NCBI RefSeq assembly: GCF_002443255.2
Contig: NW_019211456.1
Coordinates: forward strand, 20,073,557 to 20,137,556
DNA: 64,000 nt
Source of the DNA: Varroa destructor
Taxonomy: Eukaryota; Arthropoda; Arachnida; Mesostigmata; Varroidae
Direction of reading: 5' to 3'
The notes under the pieces are model-generated. The model had not been told where the DNA came from, searched no databases, and saw only the letters and a list, made by a program, of their open reading frames with translations. A program made the position numbers and the translations under genes. Positions 1-15,536 of this stretch are shown here, piece after piece. Numbering within the stretch: position 1 is the first letter of the stretch; each line of letters starts with the position of its first letter.

Positions 1-51
1 ACGACATCAGCTTAATGGACTATTTTAATATTGCTATTGTTTTAAACTCAC

Positions 52-4140
<4,089 letters not shown>

Positions 4141-4777
4141 TGTGGCAGATAACTGCTGGCTGACTGTATTCGGTGCACTGGCAAACACTTGAATCTCTTT
4201 TCTTCCTGTTCGAACACTCAGCGCAAAACGACTTGTACGGCTAACGCCGCAATCTTTACGTTACGGCTACTGCTGCTACTATTTCTGTTAATTCCTGCTC
4301 TCCTCTACTAGGAGAACACAGACAGACGATAGTTCGGCTGATTGATCGCAAGGTCGAGCTCTTTCGGCACTCGAAACCACTCATCGAGAGTCCGGTTCAA
4401 AACATCGCTTTAGCGCGCTGTCGGTCGCTGTTCGTCCACAAGAAAAATTAATTATTTTTCCTGAGCAGGCATATTTTCTTCTAATTTCTTCAAAAATCTT
4501 ACGCAGAATCATCCAGTAGGTCGGTCGGTGGTTGGGGTCTGATAAAACATGTTACAGCCTGCCGAATTTACCATGTACCAGGCTGAAAATTGGGATTGTT
4601 TTGGCTGAGGACAGCGGACACATGCCCGCCAATAAGGATTGTCCCGTCCATCACGGCAGTCGACTAGTTGTTCTGCTCTTATTCTCTCCACTGTCGGACG
4701 CTGTGCTCTCACTAACCGGCCGCAAACTGTTTGCCCTACTTCATTTCGTCGCTCCAACGGCGGCTGATAACATCGCA
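4141..4777. promoter_or_regulatory. Divergent intergenic region between Dld and Sod1
   Basis: This 637-bp stretch separates the two start codons and must hold both 5' UTRs and both promoters unless either gene has a distant noncoding exon. I see no clear TATA box in the expected place for either gene. The part around 4320-4450 is GC-richer with several CG dinucleotides. A shared bidirectional promoter is inference from the head-to-head arrangement. Confidence 0.5.
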
Positions 4778-7627
4778 ATGGCAAAGCGTGCTGTCGCCGT
4801 TCTCAAGGCTGAGCCTGTTACTGGTGTCATTTGGTTCACGCAAGAGGTAGGCTTTAAACACTTTCGATTCTTCCTGTTTTATGAACATTATGATTGGTCG
4901 TCAGTAGTGCTCACGCTTATGAAGTGAGCAAAAAAAGGACTTTCTAGATGCAAAAGCTCTCCTAGATAATTAAAATACGCGAATCAACGACGTTAGTAAT
5001 TAACAAGCTAATCGTCAGTTAGCAGTCGAATGTACGCGGTGCTTGGCGTATTTCGTTTGTCAATGGTAGGCGGCCGCGATGGCGGCGATGATGCCATATT
5101 CGTTGACCCGCTCGAATCGATTCGCAGAGATCCTGCCGCTTCATGATTGCCTTGTTTGATATACAAACGGTTATTCGCTTACTTTGATAGCTAACGCGCG
5201 AAACCTTTTTAGAACAGTTATGTTTATATGCTTAGTCTATTATGTCGCGCTGCATAAGGTTATGTGGTTCCACATATTCTCTCTATACAAAGCAGATAGC
5301 CGCTCTATACTAACTGTGACCTGACGTGTGCTTCTGCGCTGACCCCCAACTCTGCCACATTTCGACAATGACTTCGGAAGGAATGCTTAGTCACGATGGC
5401 GCGATTCATCTACAGACATGACTCTTTCTTTACTAATGCGTCGCTTAATTACCTGTTAATCAATAGCAAGGAAATAAAGAATAAAGTGTTATGTAAGTCA
5501 TGTAAGCCTATATTTACATGACTAAATTTCTTTTTGCTTTGATTAAATAGAATACTATCTGTATTATATCCATCGGAGCAGGTCATTTTTAGGTCATACG
5601 CCGGGAGAATTGATCTAAAAGGCTCTAGATCAACTTCACTTGTGTTACAATATGATAACGAAAATTGTTTTTAGAATCCTATGATTGTATTAAATACCAT
5701 CCTTCCTGCTGTTACTTACCAAAAAGTTGGAGGAATCGAATTCGAACGCCATCATAGATGGCGTTGTTTGGCTGAGATTTTACTATGCGAAGTAAGCCAG
5801 AATGAAAGAACGGCCTTGGGATTACTCGTAGGCGACAAGATACCGCGTGATATGCAACCAATAATACGGTCTTGGCGTTATTTGCCTTAGCAACAGCGGA
5901 TAGTTGAGTTGTCAAGTGTTATTATCTGTTAGCGTGGGATGTGACTTGGCAGGTTAGGTAAATATAGACTTTGCGGGCAAGTATGATGTACTAAGTTTGA
6001 TTAAGAGTAATCAAAGTGCGTAACAACGGTGTGTCGTTGTTGGATAAAATTAATATTGAGAGCAAGTATAAATATATTCGATTCTGAAGCGATGAAGGTC
6101 GTCATTTAGTAATTTCCTCGGTGGCGTTACTTCGTTATGTTCGTATGCAATATTTGTGCGAATTAAAGTAGATATGGGAAAGGCTGTTGCATGGTAAGAG
6201 ACAATATTTTGGCATTCGCTTATCACTAGCCATCTATCGCTAGTCGACTGAGTAGCAAACAAGATAAGCAATCATCTTACACGAATATTTTGCATGTTAA
6301 TCAATTGCTTATTGCTTTATTATGCTCATGCTTGAATATCAACGTGTTAATTATATTTAAAACAAAATTTACTCACGGAAGTTAATAAAGTTTAAGAGAG
6401 AAAGCAAAGGAAGTTAGAAAAGAAGGCACGGTTTACCGGACGTCGTATAAGCGATTACGAAACGGCAACGATATGCGAATACAACGAATACGTCATTTTA
6501 TCGTCGATCGCGAACCAGGATAAAAATCCGACCATCATGAACGAAATATTAAAATTTGCGAGTTATTTTTTATGGAAATTTGCACTACCACAAGCCATCA
6601 GTGTTTATGCGCCCATCTTAACTTCTGTTGATTGCAGAGCTTCACATTTTCATCTTTGCGATAACTTCGTCCTGAAGTGACCAGTTAAAACAATCTAATA
6701 TTGCATCGCACACTATTAGCTCTTACTATACGTGCTTCTGTCAATATTATGTTAATATCCGATACTTAAAAAACTAAGCGTTAATCTAAGATTCGCTTTC
6801 GATGCGACCACTGCAGGGTGAATCCGTAAAAGTGACTGGCGAGATCAATGGGCTAACTCCCGGTCAACATGGTTTCCACGTTCACGAGTTTGGAGACAAC
6901 ACGAATGGTTGCACATCCGCCGGACCTCACTTCAATCCGACCAAAAAGACTCACGGAGGTACCAAGGGGCCTTTTGTGGTGATAGAATAGTTCTTATTAA
7001 AATGAATTATGGGATTTGGAAGTAGCTATACTGCACGTTAGGTACCTGTGCGAAAAAGAGAACCAAGCCAGCCTGGTGGCATTCTGCTATGAATTTGAAA
7101 CAAACATTAGTTTTTTCACTCATATTTGGAAATATATGTCATAGTGCATTATCAAAAAACGAAACGTATTTTCATAAGTTCGTTAGCATCTTAGTTACTA
7201 CTAACGATTCATGCTGATCGAATGTTCCTGCAATCCCCAAGTCTTAGAGTGGAGCACGTGACATTACTTATATTAATTTGTGTTGGCAACTTGCAGTAAG
7301 TGCAGATAATACCGTCAACAATTTTAACGATATTGTTTCTTAATTAATTTTCTGTATTTCATAAATGACAGGTCCGTCCGACGAGGAGCGTCACGTCGGT
7401 GATCTAGGTAATGTGGTGGCTGATGCCAACGGTAGGGCTCTTGTTAATTTTACCGACAAGCTAATCGCCCTCGATAATGAGCACAATATCATCGGACGCT
7501 CACTCGTTGTTAGTATCCCTTTACTGATTTCGCGGTCTAAAAAGCATTCTATTATGATCATTACTTGCGCTCTCTGAACACTTATGCGTATGATACTACG
7601 CACCGTTAGTACGCTGAAAATAAGGAA

Positions 7628-7665
<38 letters not shown>

Positions 7666-7943
7666 GTATATTATTATACTGAGAATATGCTTATTCTCAC
7701 AATCAATTGCTTATGACACGTAGTAGCTAAACTAATACGCAATTTTTCCATGAAGATTCACATTAGCAATACGTTTAAAGTCGAAAATTCTTTTGTTTTC
7801 CCTCAATCTATCGGTTTGCTATCGTATAGGTGCACGCCGATCCTGACGATCTCGGAAAGGGTGGACATGAGTTGTCCTCAAGCACTGGAAATGCTGGCGC
7901 ACGGGTCGCCTGCGCCGTTATTGGCCGCGCTGCACCCTTGTGA
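4778..7943 (+). CDS. Sod1: Cu/Zn superoxide dismutase, cytosolic type
   Basis: Converts superoxide to hydrogen peroxide and oxygen. Exons 4778-4846, 6817-6958, 7372-7508 and 7830-7943 join at GT-AG introns in correct phase to give 153 residues, the usual length for animal SOD1. Copper ligands H44, H46, H61, H118, zinc ligands H61, H69, H78, D81, the disulfide C55-C144 and the active-site R141 are all present. The chosen start gives [10 protein letters not shown], which matches the family N-terminus. The frame stays open upstream, with another in-frame ATG at 4622 that would add 52 residues including a hydrophobic stretch. The first intron is long (1970 bp). Faces Dld head to head. Confidence 0.97.
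7631..7663. repeat. (TA)n microsatellite in Sod1 intron 3
   Basis: About 16 uninterrupted TA units inside the intron between Sod1 exons 3 and 4. Confidence 0.95.
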
Positions 7944-8184
7944 CTTTTTAAACCAGCTTTGTAAACAACCCCATACGCAATAGTAGTCAGGCCACCAACA
8001 ATCATTTTCGATAGCTAGAAAATACGTACAGCAAGAGAAAGATGTTTCGTTCAGGGACAAGCCTCCAGTGTGCTCGAACATACGCCAGATGACTGAAATG
8101 CGGCTGCGTTGAAAGGATAGCTTTCGCAGATCGACCGAAATCAGGTGGACATAAAGAAAGCATAAACAAGAGAGAAGCTTACCA

Positions 8185-8190
8185 AATAAA
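8185..8190 (+). terminator. Polyadenylation signal candidate for Sod1
   Basis: AATAAA in an A-rich stretch 242 bp after the Sod1 stop codon, followed by further ATAAA. It is the first canonical hexamer I find downstream of the stop. Confidence 0.55.
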
Positions 8191-9237
8191 ATAAAAATTT
8201 TCCGGGCAGAAACTGCTGCACTGAACCGTTAGTATCAATGATAGCTGAACTCTCTATGCACGTTGTAGGACATTCTACTATGGAAGTAGTTATAGAGGAG
8301 CAGAGACCCTACAGAAATTATCGCGTGCATATACTTTCATCTATATAATATGGACAGACTACACAAAATATACACATACACACACAAAAGCTTAGTTAAT
8401 TGAAGACCGGGTCGGCTGGTCTCTGCGTGCTGGGTACACAGGTACTGTACCGTAGAAAACCAATCGATGTTTAGAAGTTCGCAACCCTCTTCTCAAAATG
8501 GACGAATATTACAGGAAACCATTTCATATCAGTGTAGTTTCGTCCTTATTTAAACCTAAGCAACATCTATTATTCATACGCATGTTAACGGACAGATATG
8601 TATATACCCATATTGACGGATCTCGTCGATATGAAAAGGAATGGAAATCTATGTTGTTTACAACCAGGAGTTAACTCATTAGAACAACGATCGGTGATCG
8701 GCTACTTGGATCGCGTGGAAAAACACCACAGATCAGATGTTTATTCCATATGAATTGATTATTACTATCACTAATTGAATGGTTTTATTAAGATGGTTGC
8801 ATATGCAGCTGAATAAACATGAGTATATGTACTGGTTTAGTAAGAATAAAGAGGAAGAGGTTAAATGTTGGCTTAAACAACCTTCACTGTCTTCAGCTTC
8901 AAATCGTTGAAAATATGAGTTACAGTAACGATCTACGAGTTTTAGCTCTTACGCCAGTATAGATCAGATCTGAGAGCAGTAAGTATGATCGAATAGGGAA
9001 CGTAAGAGCCAAGCGCGGATATATAACATCAATGTCATGGAAATTATGCAATAGAATTTATGGATCATTTCCTACGTCGATTCAAGCCTGATTCAATACT
9101 ATACCGGAAATCGCAGAGGTGAATGGAATTTCTGAGCATACGGGAGAGTAACATTAGCCAAACTGAATAAAGTGATGTCATACGGTTACGCTGGATTTGT
9201 TTAGTGCTGTGGACGACCATAAGTCAAGAATGTGAAT
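8191..9237. other. Intergenic, no gene seen
   Basis: Sequence between the Sod1 3' end and the SINE-like element. It contains short AC- and A-rich runs near 8365-8390 but no open frame with recognisable protein content. Confidence 0.6.
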
Positions 9238-9354
9238 ATATTTTTCTTTTTTTTTTGGGTGCGATTCGTGATAATGAAGTTTTTGAGCAACCTTCACTAA
9301 TCCCCGTACTTTTCGTATGTTGAGCGAACGCTCTGCCGTTTGAGCTACATCCCT
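9238..9354 (-). mobile_element. tRNA-derived SINE-like element
   Basis: Read on the minus strand, it starts with a tRNA-Ala-like module: an acceptor-like AGGGATG, A-box TAGCTCAAACGG, a D-arm pairing GCTC with GAGC, and an anticodon stem with 4 of 5 pairs. The T-arm is degraded. A short unrelated body follows, ending in an A-rich tail at 9240-9256. tRNA head, body and A-tail together are the SINE layout. A single decayed tRNA retrocopy is the alternative; other copies in the genome would decide. Confidence 0.5.
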
Positions 9355-9446
9355 GGCTCAGGCCTACGCTTGCTGACGGACAATTGGTACAGCGGCCTAA
9401 ATGCAGATACGGAAAAATACATGCCAGGCTTGTGAGGTTTTTCTCC

Positions 9447-9496
9447 AAAGCCAAGTAATCTCCATATATGGACATATATGGAGATTACTTGGCTTT
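9447..9496. repeat. Near-perfect 50-bp palindrome
   Basis: Left arm 9447-9470 and right arm 9473-9496 are exact reverse complements over 24 bp, separated by two bases. It can form a cruciform or a long RNA hairpin. It lies about 90 bp from the 5' end of the SINE-like element. Confidence 0.95.
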
Positions 9497-10077
9497 AAAG
9501 TCACAGTCGAATTTGTGCGGCATTCTTTCGTCTAGAAAAGACCCTCACCCGCTGAATGAAAGATCACTCTCTTGCGATGGCTTGAGCCTTGTTTCGCACG
9601 CAAATTATATGGGGGTACGAGCAATAAGCCTGTTTCGGTTGTCCTGAGTTATCAATTGTGACGAACCCCAGTATTATTGGTTTGGGGCCGGGGTTGTACG
9701 AACTGCCTTTGTTTGCAACTATCAGCTATCGTACCGTTTTGCTGGGAAAATACGTATCTGGTATTCCTGTGTAAAATATACCTGAAAATTAGTGATCGAA
9801 CCTGGGTAAAATCGGAGTGTGCCGAAGCCGATGCATTCTCTGATGTATTTATATTTGTAGTGTGGTCTTTTAGACGAATACGATTATTTAGGCCAATTCT
9901 ACATCAAAAACACAGTTAACTAATATACTCACAATGCAATACACATTTTCGATGCTTTTTTTGGAATTGCAGTTTATTGATGTTCTTAATGTTATTCTTT
10001 ATAATTTTGTATTCTCGCATTAGGTGCCTAACGAAGATAGTTTTGTTTTTATTCGTTTGTTTGTCGTCATTTGCGTA
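9497..10077. other. Intergenic before the myosin VI 3' end
   Basis: No gene seen. A plus-strand open frame from 9677 has no recognisable protein content and is probably chance. Confidence 0.5.
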
Positions 10078-10083
10078 TTTATT
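10078..10083 (-). terminator. Polyadenylation signal candidate for myosin VI
   Basis: AATAAA on the minus strand 232 bp after the myosin stop codon. Another TTTATT occurs near 9972 on the plus strand. Confidence 0.45.
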
Positions 10084-10314
10084 AAAATTATTAAACGTGT
10101 GTAATAGCTAACCATTTTCTCAACTAACCCCTTTAAATACTGCTATTTAGGGATTAATCCTGTTGGTTGTCTTTTTGGTGTCTTTCCAGTTATAATCGTA
10201 CGCTCGCATAATCTTGTTCGTAATTTGCCTACTGCTACTGGTATTCCCTTGGTTTTGCCAATATCTCCTAGCAGAAATCGCCGCAGAAGGTTTTCCCAGA
10301 CACCAGTTTCATCT

Positions 10315-13300
10315 TCATGTTTTAATACTGGCACCACGGCTTGAAGGTGGCAGATAGGGTAATTGACCTCCCAGTGCGGACCATTCCTTGTTGAATTCCT
10401 CCTGCAAAAATACGAACATAAACCACAAATGGGGAAGATCACTTTCTTGCCCTATGAGGGTGACTAGTTGGGCCATAAGGTGCCACCCGGTTTTTAGTTC
10501 AAGCTTAAGTAATACAATACCGCGTAAAAGTGTATTTATTACCAACTAACGCATGAGTATTTCTCTAGGCGTATGTTTAAGCCAAGGTATGCTAATTCAG
10601 TGACGCCACCTTTGCAATTAAAAAAAAGCGTATCTAATACAAAAAAAAAATTGTTAAGAACGTAGTTTTGAATAGATGTCAACTATACAAGCAGAAAGAA
10701 AACGTAATAAAATAAGCAAAAACAACCATTTCATGTTACATCTATATGACCCTTTCGCTGGGTTAGGTTGAATAACTGCTCTACACTGTGCCCGAATATA
10801 GTCAGAAACTGCTTGTGGGTCCGACGATATCCAGCAGTAGCAGTTACCTCAAGGATTTCCGCTCCTTTCCTCCGAGCTAGCCCGGTCTCTTCGAGCTTGA
10901 GTTCGCACATCTGCATGTCATCTCGGCCGGCTAGAAGTAATAGCGCAGGCTTGCGAGGCGACACTTCGATCTGGCGGGCGATGAACTGACCGTCGAAATG
11001 CGCAAGCCATATTCCGGAGGCTCCAGAAGAGCCATCCCGTTTAAAAGGGATCTTGAAATATCTCTGACGTGGTGGCCCTAAGGATATATAAAGGAGGTGT
11101 TTTTAGTCAGGCTTTATTGTGTCTGTGCATCGCAGTGGGTCATAGTAGGACCCTATTATCTTACGCCACAAACACAATAGAAAAAATTTAAGTACACTTT
11201 ATAGATGCTGTCAGACATTTTTTACGTATCTCTTGAGGATGCGTGTTGCTTTGGATATTTCGACTTGAAAGTTAATCTTCGTACCTATATAAACTTCATG
11301 TATGGATACTTACGAAAAACAATTATTAAAACGTAGTAAATACCAAACGGATGATTCCAAGGACTTGTTCACATGGTACTAATAGCTAAAGGCATTAAAA
11401 ATAAAAATGAAATGATAAAAAAAATGAGCGGTAAAATAATAAACTGTCAATCTACGGTGGACTTAAACTTGTTCATTAATTTTGCTAAATTTGTACCTAG
11501 CCGACTTCTTTTAATGGATAATTTGCTTTAAATGGTAGTTAAATATAAAAAAAGAACAGTTTTACCGGATTCTGGTTGGCAGGAGAAGCCCGAAGGTTCA
11601 ACAGTCGGCAGTCTGTAAGCTTCATCCTCTGCGGCTTCAGAACCTTTCTTAGTGTAACGACTTTTCCACGCATGGTAGACCTTCAGACGGCGATAAAACT
11701 CTTCACGACAGGCTACGAGCAACTCAAGATCGCAGGAGGTATTGATGACGTCACGCAGTTCCGAATACTTCCATTTGGATAAGTCATATTTGCCAGTCGG
11801 CGCTGTTTCTGTTATAAAGTATTAGCGAGATAAGCTGTTATCGCTATATGCTACAAATTAAGGCTCTACGTAGAATCTAGCCTAATGTTCACGTCCGACT
11901 ATCTTTTTGGCTACCGTTCATTTGAGTACAGGTTGCAGGCAAGTCCGTGGTCATACACAAAGAACTAGATTTACTAGTTTGGTCCCCTTAGTATGTAACA
12001 AATAGCAAGTTCGGAGTCGGAAATAAATTTAGCACTTTTATTTCATATTCGTTGATAAACGTGTTATGTTCCAAATAACAGCGTCACCCACCTCTTCCCG
12101 TGGATCCTATGCTAGAAGGCGGACTCTGATCTTCGACAATGGAGTTACTCTCTTGAGCAAGTCGCATAGCCAATTCACGATCTCTTCGTTCCTGCTCGAG
12201 CTTCCTTTGCAGTTCCTGGACTCTTTCCTCCTGGATTTCGCGGTCGGCTTTGGCGGCCGCCACCCTTGAGGCCTCCGCTTGAGCATACGCCTCTTCCTCA
12301 CGCCGGCGTCGTTCAATTTCAGCCTATTGAAAAAACAGAATTATCATGTCGAAAGAAAACTTCAGCGAACAGGTCTCTTCCGCGGACCAAGGAATGGATT
12401 CCCTCATCCTCAACAGGTAAGGTCGATAAAGCCGGTCAAAGATTTGCTTATAATGTGAATCAAAAAGCGGACATGCACAAAGTGAGGGCTAAGAGAGCTC
12501 ACACGTTCTCAAAATAAACATTTTCAACTCCTTAAAAAACATTCCTCTTGATAGACTCAGGGATCGACATTTTTCTAAGGAAATATTACAGTTAGCTTCT
12601 TAGAAAACTTCACTAGATTTTCTAAGTAAGCCGAGAGTCAGCATCTCCACCTAGTTTTGCCAGGCAAAATTAAAAAAACATGCTAGCGAAATGTTCGCGT
12701 AGACTTGTTGATTGGCCTAGCTGCATAAGCTCACCTTTTGTTTCTTGATCTCTTCCTTCTTACGTTCCTCTTCTTCCTTACGACGTTGAGATTCGCGAAC
12801 CTGTTCTTCTATGATGGCACACTTCACTTTTTTTGCCAGCTCACCTAAGGCTGCTGAGAGATGTCCACAAAGATTTTCAATCTTGATTCTATCCACCATT
12901 TCGCCCGTTTTGATTTGACGGGTAAGCGTTTTCGCCTGCTCTTCAAGCACGTTGAACTCGTAAATTTGAGAAACGATGTTCGACGCAGTTGCTTTTCTCA
13001 TATCTAACAGTTGTTTAAGAATAACTTTCAGTTTTTTGAGGCCTTGAATACGCCCACCGTACTGCTTGCGAGCTAGGTAGCCCCTAACAGCTTTTTGAAT
13101 AACTACAAGATTCTCTTGACGGTACTTGATCTTTTTGTGCAGCTTAACGACAGCTAGCGCGCACCACTGCGCTTTTTTCAGTCGAGAAATAACCAGCCAT
13201 TTCCTCACTTTCGAGATAAGATCGGCCAAACTGGCTGGATCGGACTTCATGATTTCGTCGAACTCTGCGAATTTACCAGATCGGAAGAAAATTTTCGTCA

Positions 13301-15518
13301 AACCAAACTTGAAATCTGCATCACGAAGTCCTAGCGCTTTAAACAGAGTCTTACAGAACAATCTCGGATCCAACGAAGCGAGCTCCTTTGGCAGAAAACT
13401 TTTATATTTTTCATAAAGCTCCTTAAATGGAACACGTGAGGGAAAACCCATTTGCATAAGTTCCAGCACTGAGGTCATTCCTGAGCATCCCAACTGACTA
13501 AGAACTTGTGGGCCTTCAAAAGTTTTGGATTCCATTTTGTTGTTTGGTTTGATGCACCGCACAAAGTGAGTTCCGGTTGACTGTAGCTTATTCATCAGTT
13601 CTACAAGCTGCTTTCGAAACTTTGCCCCGACAGACACAAATCGCAGTTTGCCTTTGCCAGATGACCCATGAGCTCCAAAGAGGGCTTTAACAAACGCATT
13701 GTTCGAGTCCAGAACGATTGCCTCAAGCGAATCGTGCAGTGCGTCATTGTTTTTCTCTAGGAACTTTTCCGTTTGGTAGCATACTGCCCCGGCAAAATGG
13801 TGTATAAGAAACCCTTCTTCATCGCGGAGCTCACGATACGCCTTAAGTTTCGATTTGCGAGGAATGCTAATGCGAAAGTGTTTACGGTGCAGTGTGTGCA
13901 CCTGCGAGGTGAAGTGTACAGCTGTGCCTGTTGGCAGGTTGCTCTCTTCGTCGAGCAGTTCAAATATTCCAGTGTTTTTCGCTTCGAGGAGTTCGATACA
14001 ATCAGCATTATCAGTGTACGAAATGCGTTTTACGCCCAAGCCTTCTTTTTCGTACAGATTTTGCTCTTCATTGAGAATTCGGTAATTGAAAAATTGTTGT
14101 AACTTCTCATTACAATAGTTAATACAAAATTGCTCAAAGCTGTTAGACTGGAAATATTCAAAACCAGCAATATCTAGCACTCCAATGTAATATGCGCTTT
14201 GTCTAAAAGGAATACTTTGATTGATGGTACTCACGATGAAGTCAAATAGCTTTGAATAAAGTGCTTTAGCCAACGCATCACGAGCGCTATTGGCTTCATG
14301 CGCTTTAAGCGGCACCATATAAACAGTGCCCTTAACCCCACCCTTCGACGTAATTAGTCGAGAGAGCAAAGACATCCGCAGTTCATCAGGATCAACGCCA
14401 ATTAAGGTGGCAGCATACTTCAAGCTAATCTCACTCGCCTTATCCTTTAGTTTGCTTCCCCCCTTTTTGTCGTCGGGGTTTTCCTCAAACTGCACGTTGC
14501 CGAGGTGCAGAACAGACGCCACAACTCCGTACACATAATAGCGTTGTTGCTTATCTAAGCCAATTAGCTCAAGAGACTTGTCCAACCTTTTAAAGTCCTC
14601 ACTGTCATCGAGAACGGGGTCTTTGAGGGGTCCCCGTTTGTGGTGATCCTGCGACATTCTGTCTGAATCGATATTATTCTTCCCTACGAAATACCTGGTA
14701 AGACCACCTTGAAGGTAGTTGTAGTTGTCTGGATTGGTGAGTCCAAGGTTCTGCCTTAGGTCCTCGTCAGCGCCAGCTAGCAGCTGATAGAAGATGTGGT
14801 AATTCCGTTCATCTGTTGCCTGACTTACGATTCTTGACTTCTCTAGTAGATAATGCGAAATGTACCCGCCAACGACACTGTACTCATTACCGAAGTGAAT
14901 CTCGATGAATTTTCCGAACCTCGACGAATTGTTATTTCGAATGGTTTTAGCATTCCCAAATGCCTCGAGAATAGGATTAGCCTCAAGGATTTTTTGCTCG
15001 ATAGGACCAGCCAAGCTGCCCTCGCACAGGTACCGTAGAATGTATTTTGTTGATTCGGTCTTTCCAGCACCTGATTCGCCCGATACGATGATCGCCTGAG
15101 AGCATTTGGCAACTTTCATATCTCTGAAGGCTTTATCGGCCACCGCAAATACGTGTGGTGGTAAAGCCCCTAGCGACTTTCCTTTGTAGGAACGAATTGT
15201 CTCCTTGGTGTAAAGGTTCGGTATTTCAAAATAGGGATTCACTGCGATCAGTATGTTTGCCACATATGTGTAGATCTTGTTCTGTTTGTAACGGACCCGT
15301 ACGTTGTTGAAGAGTGTCGCTTCGTTAAGGTAAACCATTGCGCAGTTGTCGTCGACATCCTTGTTCGGGTCGCTTTCTGCATAGTGAACCTGAGCGTATA
15401 ACGCTTTCAAAATCATGCTGCCAACTCGAACCGAAATTTTGTCAGCGGTAATGTCAACCACATGACCCATGACATAGCCTTCGTCTGGATGTGCGACCCA
15501 CACCTTCTGATTATCCAT
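10315..15518 (-). CDS. Myo6 / jar: Unconventional myosin VI heavy chain
   Basis: Actin motor that walks to the pointed end, working in endocytosis, cell shape and spermatid individualisation. Coding exons: 15518-12735, 12323-12092, 11808-11566, 11077-10848, 10401-10315, all GT-AG and in phase, 1191 residues (family about 1250). Seen: P-loop GESGAGKT 147-154, switch [11 protein letters not shown] 195-204, switch II DIAGFE 449-454, threonine at the TEDS site (T398), reverse-gear insert about 758-800, IQ motif about 804-820, a charged Glu/Arg single-helix segment to about 990, then the cargo-binding domain with [13 protein letters not shown] and RRL (1045-1047). The second cargo motif reads IWL (1109-1111), where human has WWY. 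The upstream acceptor at 15537 shows that the 5' UTR continues in another exon. The motor and lever (928 codons) lie in one exon. Confidence 0.97.
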
Positions 15519-15536
15519 TAGGCCCGCTGAAAATCA
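15519..15536 (-). other. 5' UTR part of the myosin VI first coding exon
   Basis: A pyrimidine-rich acceptor ending in TTTTCAG directly precedes position 15536 on the minus strand, leaving 18 transcribed bases before the ATG. At least one upstream noncoding exon is therefore expected at higher coordinates. Confidence 0.7.

Noticed and set aside
4509..4784. Minus-strand 91-residue frame over the Sod1 5' region
   Set aside because: It is antisense to the Sod1 leader and has no recognisable content.
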